64,000 nt of DNA from Sinohyriopsis cumingii (GCA_028554795.2 CM068835.1:35544401-35608400); one strand, 5' to 3'; counted from the stretch's first letter, positions 16,443 to 23,978 are shown. Numbers and translations: made by a program. Notes: generated by a model not told the origin, from the letters alone.

Positions 16443-16905
16443 GGCAGCCTGTTTTTATATTCTCTTTTTTTCGGATGCAATACACGTATTTTCTAGCCAG
16501 AGATCTTCGTTCTCTAGTAGGGAATCTAAATCTTGCATACTGTAACCGAAACGTCAGAGTTCGTTTAGAAGTTTCCTCTTCCGCTAAGTAGATTCCACGT
16601 AACAAATGTTGGTAATCCTTTAACTTGTCTTCCTCAATACGTTGCACTAGGTGAATCTCGAAGTAACCATAATTATGAACATGTCGATCATTAGCGACCT
16701 CAAAGTTTTGAACAATATCTGACCATTGAAAGAATTTCTGACGAATCAGTTCTCTTATACCATTCAGGTACCAGTGGTTAAAGATCTGGTGACGTAACGG
16801 ATGCAATTGTTTTTTACGTTTCACTTGTATTTTGACCAGCTCTCGGTAAATCCTTTCTCTCAACTCCACAGGCAAAGCACGAATGTTCTCTTGTAAAGTA
16901 TTCAT
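16387..16905 (-). CDS. F-box-like paralogue 1, 172 residues
   Basis: Near the N-terminus (11-23) is LPVELRERIYREL, which fits the start of an F-box (LPxELxxxI). The neighbouring gene 16920-17303 has LPKELQEKIYKEV in a similar position, so the two are probably paralogues. The rest is basic, rich in aromatic residues and helical, ending with VYCIRKKENIKTGCHATVYV. An F-box would recruit a host Skp1-cullin ubiquitin ligase; this is inference from one short motif. No domain beyond it is recognised. Confidence 0.6.
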   Translation of the reverse strand: MNTLQENIRALPVELRERIYRELVKIQVKRKKQLHPLRHQIFNHWYLNGIRELIRQKFFQWSDIVQNFEVANDRHVHNYGYFEIHLVQRIEEDKLKDYQHLLRGIYLAEEETSKRTLTFRLQYARFRFPTRERRSLARKYVYCIRKKENIKTGCHATVYVTCHSTDSVEGTQ

Positions 16906-16919
16906 GAATAGGTCAGTCC

Positions 16920-17303
16920 CTACAATTCACAAAAGTAATCCACATAGTGAGTAATTTCTGACCACTGCCATTCAGGGTAACGTCCAAGAATATCACTGAA
17001 CTCTTTTGATGTAAACGGTCTAAAGCGATAAAATAGGAGGAATGCACCCTTGACCCAAAGAAATCTAACACACTGGTTGACTTTTTTCACTTTCCTCTTA
17101 TGAATTTCTCGACACAAAAGTTCTACAGTGACCCATTGAGATTTCACTCTGGCAAACCCCTGCCAAACTTCCTTGTAAATCTTCTCTTGTAGTTCTTTAG
17201 GTAATGATTCAATATCGTTTTTGAAATGAAGTTTAAATACTGGTCTCGGTGATGTCCAACATTTGACTCCTAGCCAATCTGGTTTCTTCTTCGTCAACGA
17301 CAT
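16920..17303 (-). CDS. F-box-like paralogue 2, 127 residues
   Basis: Starts with the ATG at 17303, 12 nt after the BIR gene's stop. Residues 34-46 (LPKELQEKIYKEV) repeat the motif of the downstream paralogue. The following part holds VTVELLCREIHKRKVKK and a hydrophobic-aromatic FLWVKGAFLLFYRF stretch. The C-terminus is rich in Tyr and Trp. Both paralogues sit between BIR and capsid-type genes, where accessory host-interaction genes are expected. Function not known. Confidence 0.6.
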   Translation of the reverse strand: MSLTKKKPDWLGVKCWTSPRPVFKLHFKNDIESLPKELQEKIYKEVWQGFARVKSQWVTVELLCREIHKRKVKKVNQCVRFLWVKGAFLLFYRFRPFTSKEFSDILGRYPEWQWSEITHYVDYFCEL

Positions 17304-17314
17304 GGTAAGTTACT

Positions 17315-17953
17315 TCAATGTCTCGGTCCCACTAAGGGTAAGTAATGACAATTCGGTGACCATCGAGCATGTTCTACGTAGGCCGAATCTTGCGGTTCCC
17401 AGTGGTGAAGTGACACACCGCAACTGAAGCACTTGACTTTATCTCCTTCGCCCAAGTAGAAAAATCCGGCTCTGGCTAATTCTTCGGGGGTCGGTCCTCC
17501 CAGATACTTAGGCCATTTTCCTTTGAACGATTGAAGACGATTTTCAAAGTCGCAGTATTCCGACAAACGCACAGGGAACGAATATTCGTCTTTCACAGGT
17601 TCGTTTCGATGAGGGTTGAGTGACATAGGTAGGAGTTTGCTCAGGGCTGGATGACATCCGTAGGGGGGTAGACGTGAAGGTGAACATTCCCCTTTAAAAC
17701 GAAACCCAGTAAAATGTCCAAGAGGACGAGCGGCATCACTTTCGCATCCCACAGGTTTGACACGCACAACATCACTTTCCATGATAGGGGTAGGGACACT
17801 GAAGTTCCCATGATGCTTTACGGCATCGCTCAGGTCACAACGTACAGCATCGTACCCATCGCAAGGCTCACAATCGCATTCCACTTCAGAAGCCTCACAC
17901 TTGAATTGTGCCTTTCTAAACAACTTGTTCTGTGTTTCTCTGAAAGTATTCAT
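17315..17953 (-). CDS. BIR-domain (IAP-like) protein
   Basis: A 212-residue protein with one BIR domain at about 126-206. The zinc ligands are Cys175, Cys178, His195 and Cys202 (CX2C, X16, H, X6, C) in KCFSCG, WEPQDS, EHARW and NCHYL. The conserved Gly/Phe core (AGFFYLGEGDKVKCFSCG) is intact. BIR domains bind caspases or IAP-antagonist peptides and are used by several insect and mollusc DNA viruses to delay cell death. There is no RING, so no built-in ubiquitin ligase. Residues 1-110 are unusual and cysteine-rich, and contain SPSRLPPYGCHPALSKLLP. A TATATAAAAAGG box lies 54 nt upstream. It was probably captured from a host or virus. The domain call is firm; the role is inferred. Confidence 0.9.
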   Translation of the reverse strand: MNTFRETQNKLFRKAQFKCEASEVECDCEPCDGYDAVRCDLSDAVKHHGNFSVPTPIMESDVVRVKPVGCESDAARPLGHFTGFRFKGECSPSRLPPYGCHPALSKLLPMSLNPHRNEPVKDEYSFPVRLSEYCDFENRLQSFKGKWPKYLGGPTPEELARAGFFYLGEGDKVKCFSCGVSLHHWEPQDSAYVEHARWSPNCHYLPLVGPRH

Positions 17954-17985
17954 CTTGTTCGTTCGGTCTTGGTAGTCCCAATGAA

Positions 17986-20985
17986 CTATCGATCTTGCCT
18001 AGGGTTCCTTTTTATATACAGACCAATACCGACGTGACCGTACGGCAACGTAAAGTGATTGGGAAGTCGCACTCGCTTCTGGTATACAATTTGATAGACT
18101 TTTTCCAAGGGTCGACTGACGATGTGGTGAGTGGGTAAACGTACAATCTTGTTCGGTTGATAGGTGGTCACTTTAAAGTTTCCATCCTCTCCCGATTGCA
18201 AGGCTTCTTTCAATACCCCAAAGTTGACCACTCGACTGGTACGATAATTCAGAGTCAGTCCTTTCACTTTGCACGTCGTGTGCACTTCTCCTTGTTTGTC
18301 CCGGTATTCGTAGCCGTAATTTTTGGGACCGCCACTGACGAAACTTAGAATCTTGTCGTCGGGATGTTCGTCTGTCCAGGCTCCTAAACGGTCTCCTTCG
18401 ATGTTAGGGTGATGTTGAATCGGGTGATGGATGTAAATGCAACTGTCCGTGTCAAAGTACAGGACGCGTTCCCCTAACAGTTCTAAAGCTTCGTACAATT
18501 TTAAGCGAGCATGAGCTGTCACGTAAGCCGCAATGATGACATTTCCAAAAGGGTCGTCTTGTACAAAGTCCAGATCTTCTTCGTAATTGACCAAGATCAA
18601 ATTCTCTCGAACGACGTCCACGTGTTTCATGTATTTGGTTTTGTCGTGAATCATCTGGAAGTAGCGGGAAGGTTCTGTCAAATATTCCGTCTTGGGTAAA
18701 CACGGTCGTTGTGCCATTTTACCCCACAAGCAATTTAACATCACTTTGGCAAACGATCGCCTGCCTTCGTTTATCTCGATGTGGTCTAAAGTGATGCCTT
18801 CTTGTTCATAGTATTTCTCTTTGAATTTTATTTGGTCTTCGGGAGTGTGACACCAGGAAGGATAGCCACTGGCTTCTTGCTTCAGTTTCAAAAAGGCATC
18901 CACGTAGTCTGCGAAAATGCCTTTCTGCGTGGGGTCACCCTTGCGGTATTGTTGTGTCTTGGGAAAGTGGCAAATTTCGTACACTTCTAACAGTTGGTAT
19001 CCCATGTCCAGAGCTTTGAACAATTCTACGCTGACCCAGGTTCCCGTCAAGGCCCGTTTTTCCTGGATGTGATGGCAAGGTTGGTCTTGGTTGCACGTTT
19101 CGGCACAAGTACGGCACAAGGGAAACATCAGTTTGCCTTGACAATGGTGAGGTAAGACGGGATGGTATAGGTTCGTGGGAGGCAAAACTTTGCACTTGAT
19201 CAAGCCTTCGTATTGTCGAATGTTTTTCAGGTCGATGTGTTCCGTCAGCAATTGCGGGTGCCCTACGGGAAAGCGACAATATTTGCACACGTAGGGATAC
19301 AGCGAACACACGTCCAAGTATTTGATTTCTTCTCCTTTCTCTTCGTCGGCTTGGTACAGCAAACAGGTGGCATTGGTCCTTCCTCCGTACAAACTATCCC
19401 TCGGGTTCAGAGGGTCCATGAACTGGTAACTTTCCACGAGGCGTTTAAACTCGGGATCGGTTTTCATACGGTGATCGTACTCGTGTTCCCACATTTCCAC
19501 CACTTGGTATCCTTGCTGTTCTAACTTTAGGCGCCGCTGACAAGTGTCCTGGTACAAGTCTTCCATGGTTCGTTGCAAAAACTGATTTTTGGTGCCACGG
19601 TCAGGGTAACAGATGGGACATCCGTGAAATAAGCAACCGTTAAACTCGTACACGATCTTGGGGTTTTCTAAGTCCCAGCCATCGACCGAATACGTTCCGA
19701 TGGTCTTTTCGCCCCCTCCGTTGCGGGCATGCTGAATCCACTTGTCTTCCTTGTCGCACAAGTAATGTAACCAACGTAGGGCTTTGACCGAGTATTGACG
19801 TTTGACAAAGTTTGTCGTTTGAGGACTGATGACAGCCACGGTCTTTTCAGGCATGAATCGTTGTCGGTACACTAAGGAACACGCTTTGGCAATGGTGCAA
19901 GCTTCTTTCAAAGGATCGACCCCTCCGTGTTCCATGAACAGTTCTCGAAATTTTCCACAGCAACGCCGTAAAATGTCCACGTCGGAACGACAATACTTTA
20001 GCATTTCTTCCTGAAAGTCGAAAGGGTCCGAGGCGTGAGCCTGGTACCAAGCATAGAAAGCTTCTCGTTGTTCGGTACGCATGTTGTCGGGGTCGTAATA
20101 GTGAGCCTCAGGTAAATGGGGTAGAACGGCGTGTTGATTGGCTTCCGTATTGAAAAAGTGTGGAAAGTACCCTTTAGCCATTTCTGTCATTCCAAACGTT
20201 TTAGGCATTCGACTCAAAGGCATGGCCAAATAGCTCATCGAATCTTTAAACTGTACTTGTCCCACTTGCATGAAAATGATTTTGGCTCCGTTCAAAGTCA
20301 CTTTAGGACGTTCGGTGCCTTGTTCCGTATAGTACCTCAAAAGAAACTGTCCATCGTATCCGGAGAAATTGTGAGCCATCACCGTGGCATGACGATGACA
20401 ATCTCCGTAAAGTTCGATGTCCTCTTGGCTCCATGTCTTGTCGATCGGGTCTAAGACCCATTGGGCAAAATCGGCTAACGTGTTCGGTCCCCGAAAGATT
20501 TTTTCACGCCCTCCAGGAATCTTGCTACAGTGAGGGCAATGACTGAAGATAGGTTCTTGAATGCACTTCTCGCACGCTCGATGAGCCACGCAGAAATTAG
20601 GAATGTGAATGCCTGTCTCTTGCATGCATTCGAAATCGAAAAAGATGAAATTGCCTTTCTTCTTGTGACCATCCTCTTTCTCTGGTGGGGGTTGGTATTT
20701 TTGCACGTAACATTGGTGTTCCAAGTCCACGATGTGGTGCCAAATGTGACATTTTTTCTTTCCTCGACATACGTGTGCCTTGGTACTATTGGTACGTATG
20801 ACTTGTTCACACGTAGGGCACAATCTCAGGAGTTGACAGCACATTTCTGCTGTGAACCTTGCGTTTTCAGATGTTGTTGGTAACAGGTAGGGCTGACAAA
20901 CGTGCGCAGACAAGTTGAACAAGGCACTGGTTCTTCGCTCAGACAGGGTGAAGAGGCCAAACATCCTGAGCATTTCGATCCACAA
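17986..20985 (-). CDS. POLB: Protein-primed family B DNA polymerase, C-terminal part (frame 2)
   Basis: An open frame of 999 codons. Real homology begins only after about residue 48, where zinc-binding cysteines resume (LCPTCEQVI). Exonuclease motifs: ExoI FFDFE (Asp117, Glu119), ExoII AHNFSGYDGQF (Asp211), ExoIII YCRSDVDIL (Asp335). A cysteine-rich EFNGCLFHGCPICYPDR segment lies near 447-462. Polymerase motifs: A YLDVCSLYP (556-564), B KVMLNCLWGK (747-756), C YFDTDS (843-848). All catalytic acids are present. It copies the element from a terminal protein primer. The first part of the protein is in another frame (20826-22043), so the gene is split. It is followed by the BIR gene after 33 nt. 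Confidence 0.93.
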   Translation of the reverse strand: MWIEMLRMFGLFTLSERRTSALFNLSAHVCQPYLLPTTSENARFTAEMCCQLLRLCPTCEQVIRTNSTKAHVCRGKKKCHIWHHIVDLEHQCYVQKYQPPPEKEDGHKKKGNFIFFDFECMQETGIHIPNFCVAHRACEKCIQEPIFSHCPHCSKIPGGREKIFRGPNTLADFAQWVLDPIDKTWSQEDIELYGDCHRHATVMAHNFSGYDGQFLLRYYTEQGTERPKVTLNGAKIIFMQVGQVQFKDSMSYLAMPLSRMPKTFGMTEMAKGYFPHFFNTEANQHAVLPHLPEAHYYDPDNMRTEQREAFYAWYQAHASDPFDFQEEMLKYCRSDVDILRRCCGKFRELFMEHGGVDPLKEACTIAKACSLVYRQRFMPEKTVAVISPQTTNFVKRQYSVKALRWLHYLCDKEDKWIQHARNGGGEKTIGTYSVDGWDLENPKIVYEFNGCLFHGCPICYPDRGTKNQFLQRTMEDLYQDTCQRRLKLEQQGYQVVEMWEHEYDHRMKTDPEFKRLVESYQFMDPLNPRDSLYGGRTNATCLLYQADEEKGEEIKYLDVCSLYPYVCKYCRFPVGHPQLLTEHIDLKNIRQYEGLIKCKVLPPTNLYHPVLPHHCQGKLMFPLCRTCAETCNQDQPCHHIQEKRALTGTWVSVELFKALDMGYQLLEVYEICHFPKTQQYRKGDPTQKGIFADYVDAFLKLKQEASGYPSWCHTPEDQIKFKEKYYEQEGITLDHIEINEGRRSFAKVMLNCLWGKMAQRPCLPKTEYLTEPSRYFQMIHDKTKYMKHVDVVRENLILVNYEEDLDFVQDDPFGNVIIAAYVTAHARLKLYEALELLGERVLYFDTDSCIYIHHPIQHHPNIEGDRLGAWTDEHPDDKILSFVSGGPKNYGYEYRDKQGEVHTTCKVKGLTLNYRTSRVVNFGVLKEALQSGEDGNFKVTTYQPNKIVRLPTHHIVSRPLEKVYQIVYQKRVRLPNHFTLPYGHVGIGLYIKRNPRQDR
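18007..18018 (-). promoter_or_regulatory. TATA box of the BIR gene
   Basis: TATATAAAAAGG on the minus strand lies inside the 3' end of the polymerase gene, 54 nt before the BIR ATG. It suggests the BIR gene has its own promoter. Confidence 0.7.
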
Positions 20986-22043
20986 TGCTTGTGTTGCTCT
21001 CGATTATTATAACCATGGTCACATTTCTCACAGTAATAACCGTATCCCAGGAATCCGGTGATACTGGTAATGGTATCGAAATGGTCATCGTGATGATAAA
21101 CATGAATGTATTTTCCGTCCTTAAAATCTTGCCCTCGAAACAACAGAGACCCGCGCACTTCTTGAGGGTGCACTTTCAAAGTGTATCGTGGAGCTAGGGC
21201 ATCTTGCAATTTTTGCATCTCAGGAATGCCACAGGGTGTGTCTTTGGACATGCCAGCTTGTCGTAACAGGAGTTCTGCTTCACTTCGTTGTTTGGCTCGG
21301 TCCGATTGTCGAATGTTCTCCCAGTCTCTTTTCCATTCTGCCGTGTCGTTCTTGTTGACATAGGTTCGTCCCACCACGATGGCACGGGCTAAACACATCT
21401 GGTCATGAGGATTGTGAATTTGGACAAGGCTACGCTTAATGCTGCGAAGGTCGTTCACCAATAACATCTTTTTGCGTCCGGTCCCTTGAGGAGGAGAGAC
21501 GTGGGTCATGTCCAATGTGGCTTTTCCATCGGTGATGTCAAACTGGTCATTAGATTGTTGCACGTGTTGAATCTTGTCCATGACTTTGGAAGCGGTCAAT
21601 TCTGCAGGGGTGCTAAACTCGATCCAAACAGGGGATTTCAAACCGTCGTGTTGTATGGAAAGTCTCAAGCGATCGTCTTCTTTGGGTTGACATTGTCGCT
21701 TGAGTGAAGTGAGCAGAGAATCCCACACTCCGGTGATGAACCCTTCTGCTTTCTCTAACGGTACTTCAGCCTTGAAATCTTTAAACTTCACCGTGTATTT
21801 GTAAGCCGTGGTTCTAAATTTTCTAGAGGAGCGCTTTTCCGTCTCTCGAATGGAATAGTAATTTTCAGGGTTGACTAAGGGTGGTGAAATTGGTTTAGAG
21901 GTTTCAAATTCTGGTTCACTCATGTCCTCTTCAAAATCACTGGCATGAATTTGTTCCAAGATTTCAGCCCTGGTACGAGGCGATAGATCACGTTTCTGCC
22001 TCTTACTTTCTTCTTTCTTCTCGAATGAATTAGATCGTTTCAT
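20826..22043 (-). CDS. POLB: Protein-primed family B DNA polymerase, N-terminal part (frame 1)
   Basis: A 405-codon frame from the ATG at 22043. It matches the N-terminal part of Polinton polymerases: MCLARAIVVGRTYVNK (about residues 218-233), CGIPEMQKLQ, then YIHVYHHDDHFDTITSITGF, and cysteine pairs YYCEKCDHGYNN and CSTCLRTF that look like zinc ribbons. It ends in a TGA at 20826-20828. The rest of the protein continues in the -1 frame, with 160 nt of overlap. The frame change must lie near 20826-20870, because the cysteine pattern runs up to there in this frame. Family members usually have one unbroken gene. A CTATAAAG box lies 48 nt before the ATG (22091-22098). Confidence 0.88.
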   Translation of the reverse strand: MKRSNSFEKKEESKRQKRDLSPRTRAEILEQIHASDFEEDMSEPEFETSKPISPPLVNPENYYSIRETEKRSSRKFRTTAYKYTVKFKDFKAEVPLEKAEGFITGVWDSLLTSLKRQCQPKEDDRLRLSIQHDGLKSPVWIEFSTPAELTASKVMDKIQHVQQSNDQFDITDGKATLDMTHVSPPQGTGRKKMLLVNDLRSIKRSLVQIHNPHDQMCLARAIVVGRTYVNKNDTAEWKRDWENIRQSDRAKQRSEAELLLRQAGMSKDTPCGIPEMQKLQDALAPRYTLKVHPQEVRGSLLFRGQDFKDGKYIHVYHHDDHFDTITSITGFLGYGYYCEKCDHGYNNREQHKHCGSKCSGCLASSPCLSEEPVPCSTCLRTFVSPTCYQQHLKTQGSQQKCAVNS

Positions 22044-22177
22044 CTTGAAAGCAAAAAGTCAAATGACTCAAGTTCAAACACCATGAGCTACTTTATAGTC
22101 ATAGCAGACCAGCGTATATAAAAGGGTGTGTGTCTTATCCTTTCACTATTCATTTCACTCTCAAGCCGAGCACAACG
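22044..22177. promoter_or_regulatory. Divergent promoter between polymerase and zinc-knuckle genes
   Basis: CTATAAAG on the minus strand (22091-22098) serves the polymerase (48 nt to ATG). TATATAAAAG on the plus strand (22115-22124) serves the zinc-knuckle gene (54 nt to ATG). The two boxes are under 20 bp apart, so the genes are probably switched on together. Confidence 0.78.
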
Positions 22178-22651
22178 ATGGAAGAGACTAACCAGATGGA
22201 ACGTTTCGTCAGAGCTTTGCGAGGGGTCATTAGAAAATTCTCTTCAGACCAGCCTACGGACTACTCTCCTTCCTTTAGAGATAAAAGTCAAGATACTTGC
22301 TATATCTGTCAGAAGAAAGGGCATTGGTCTTCAGAGTGTCCAGACCGTCAAAAAAGAACAAAAACAGGGACTAAAAAAGACAAAAGTCAAGATACCTGTT
22401 ATTATTGTAAAGAAAAAGGACATTGGTCTCCAGATTGCCCAAAAAAGAAACAAGAGGAATCAGAAGAAAAGAGGAATTCTTCAGAAGAAGAGAGGGATTC
22501 TTCGGAGGAAGAGAGGGATTCTTCTGAGGAAGAAAGAAGACAGGTGAAGAAAAAGAAACAGGAGAAAAAAAGAAAAAGGGAAGAAAGCGAGGAGGAAGAA
22601 GAAGAGGAAAAGAGTGTGACGGTGAAAAAATTCAAAAAACAGAGAGACTAA
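22178..22651 (+). CDS. Double zinc-knuckle (CCHC) protein with acidic/basic tail
   Basis: A 157-residue protein from the ATG at 22178. An in-frame ATG at 22130 lies only 6 nt after the TATA box and is rejected. Two CX2CX4HX4C zinc knuckles lie at 41-54 (CYICQKKGHWSSEC) and 74-87 (CYYCKEKGHWSPDC), each led by KSQDTC, so one arose from the other by duplication. The tail has tandem SSEEERD units and mixed Lys/Glu runs, which look like casein-kinase sites and a nuclear-targeting region. Zinc knuckles of this type bind single-stranded nucleic acid. It is transcribed opposite to the polymerase and ends with AATAAA at 22738-22743. The exact role is unknown. Confidence 0.82.
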   Translation: MEETNQMERFVRALRGVIRKFSSDQPTDYSPSFRDKSQDTCYICQKKGHWSSECPDRQKRTKTGTKKDKSQDTCYYCKEKGHWSPDCPKKKQEESEEKRNSSEEERDSSEEERDSSEEERRQVKKKKQEKKRKREESEEEEEEEKSVTVKKFKKQRD

Positions 22652-22737
22652 ACAAGGAGACAGAAGAAGTCAATGAACTTTTTAATTAAAGTGCTGTGTT
22701 GTGAATTGTGAATTGGATTGTAAAAAATGGAGAAAAG

Positions 22738-22743
22738 AATAAA
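22738..22743 (+). terminator. Polyadenylation signal of the zinc-knuckle gene
   Basis: AATAAA lies 87 nt after the stop, in AAAGAATAAATTAATG. Confidence 0.65.
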
Positions 22744-22885
22744 TTAATGATATAAGGTAAGTGTCTTTGAGTTGTGATTTTAAAATAAGAAGCTACACTC
22801 ACGCACTCATACACAGACACGTACTATAAGGTAAAATGGGTGGGTTATTTTTTTTTTGTGTGGAGTTATTGGCAAATTGAAATTG

Positions 22886-22925
22886 TATTTCTTTTCGAGA
22901 AATGTGGGTGGCCCTGAAAAGGGCC
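22886..22925 (-). terminator. Histone-type 3' stem-loop plus downstream element, no. 4
   Basis: Minus-strand GGCCCTTTTCAGGGCC (22910-22925) has a perfect 6-bp stem and TTTC loop, 22 nt after the stop of the 22947-23528 gene. It is preceded by an A run and followed by ACCCA. CTCGAAAAGAAATA (about 22886-22899) follows at U7-element spacing. This is the best match to the metazoan histone consensus in the window. Confidence 0.88.
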
Positions 22926-22946
22926 TTTTTTGGTGCAGGGGTGAGT

Positions 22947-23528
22947 TTAAGCAATCAACTTTAACTGCCTTAAGCCTTTGCCACGGCCAAGGCCTACTTC
23001 TGGACTACGTAATGTTGATGATGATAATGATTGAGTTGAAATCACTAAGGGTGGTACGGTAGGCTTAGTCACAGGGTTGACGTGTTTAGCTCGGGAAGGT
23101 CGTATTCTCTTCGGTCGTGATAAAGAAGTCTGATACATTTGTTTCAGACTTCTTAACTCCGCTAAAATGTCCAACAGTACCGTGACCGTTTGATTTTCAC
23201 CCTCTTGTTTCTTTGCTGCTACTTCTTCTTCTTGCTGTTGCTGCTGTTGTTTTTTTCTTACCTCTTCTTCTTGCTGTTGCTGTAGGAGAAAAGCCTGTTC
23301 CGCTTCCTTTTGTCGTTGTATAAATTTCTCCAATTCTTCTTTCTGTCTCTGTCTAAAATTCTCCACTTGCGGTAATGAAGAAGGTAACGCAGGTTCCGGA
23401 ACAAATTCTTGCGAGGAGAGAAAATCCACAAAATCCCAATTCACCTCTTCTGAAAGTAAATCCGGGTTCCCTTGGGCGGTCTCCGCTGCTGGTGCACCCC
23501 ATTGGATCGTTTTCTGAGTTTCCGTCAT
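22947..23528 (-). CDS. Glutamine-rich coiled-coil protein with histone-type mRNA end
   Basis: A 193-residue protein from the ATG at 23528. Residues 1-50 are acidic and aromatic (NWDFVDFLSSQEF). Residues about 53-108 are a Gln/Glu coiled coil with two Gln runs (QQQQEEEVRKKQQQQQQEEE). Residues about 115-135 form a helix (VTVLLDILAELRSLKQMY). The tail is basic with RPKRIRPSRAK, a likely nuclear signal. No family recognised. Like the three cassettes at the other end of the element it ends in a histone-type stem-loop, but its promoter is different: it shares a divergent promoter with the 23748-23978 gene. Confidence 0.72.
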   Translation of the reverse strand: MTETQKTIQWGAPAAETAQGNPDLLSEEVNWDFVDFLSSQEFVPEPALPSSLPQVENFRQRQKEELEKFIQRQKEAEQAFLLQQQQEEEVRKKQQQQQQEEEVAAKKQEGENQTVTVLLDILAELRSLKQMYQTSLSRPKRIRPSRAKHVNPVTKPTVPPLVISTQSLSSSTLRSPEVGLGRGKGLRQLKLIA

Positions 23529-23747
23529 GTTGAATCACTGTCGCATAGATTGACTGCACACAAGCGCTAGCAAATCTATATTGACTACGTGACGTCACAG
23601 ACTGCTCTCTTCGGATTGGATGAGGCTGGCTGAATTTTGTAACGCGTGTTCGGATTGGTGAATGAACTCAATCCGTTTCAATCCTGCCTCTGCCTATAAA
23701 TAAGCGCCGTTGACTGCATTGATTCACCTGTTTCTCGGAGCCTCAAG
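23529..23747. promoter_or_regulatory. Divergent promoter with CRE and CCAAT boxes
   Basis: The palindrome TGACGTCA (23590-23597) matches a cAMP-response/ATF element. Two ATTGG words (CCAAT on the minus strand) lie at about 23614 and 23654. TATAAATA (23695-23702) is 46 nt before the plus-strand ATG. A weaker TATAGAT on the minus strand (about 23572-23580) is placed for the leftward gene. Confidence 0.72.
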
Positions 23748-23978
23748 ATGTGGACTGACGTTCAATCTTCAACCCTTGTGTCAACAATGATGTTCAGGAC
23801 GGACATGCTCATGTATGTCCGGTCCAAGTGGACTGTTGTTGATAGGACAGATACAAGTCTATGGATGAGGAGAGTTTATATAGAAAGACAAGGATGTCTC
23901 AAGAGGGTACTTGTGTATGGACCGGCAGTTAGAAGGAGTTTAAGAAGAAGAAGATGTGACAGATGCCATCTATGTTAA
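23748..23978 (+). CDS. Small basic protein next to the right inverted repeat
   Basis: A 76-residue protein with an ATG start. The N-terminus is rich in Met, Thr and Val. The C-terminus is very basic, ending RRSLRRRRCDRCHLC with a CX2CX2C arrangement that could hold a metal. No family recognised. TATAAATA lies 46 nt before the ATG. A histone-type stem-loop (24003-24018), inside the right inverted repeat, lies 24 nt after the stop. It mirrors the outward-facing gene at the left end (4955-5341), so each end of the element closes with the same kind of gene end. Confidence 0.62.
   Translation: MWTDVQSSTLVSTMMFRTDMLMYVRSKWTVVDRTDTSLWMRRVYIERQGCLKRVLVYGPAVRRSLRRRRCDRCHLC

Noticed and set aside
18157-22635. 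Plus-strand frames opposite the polymerase and zinc-knuckle genes
   Set aside because: They are antisense shadows of clearly coding minus- or plus-strand genes.
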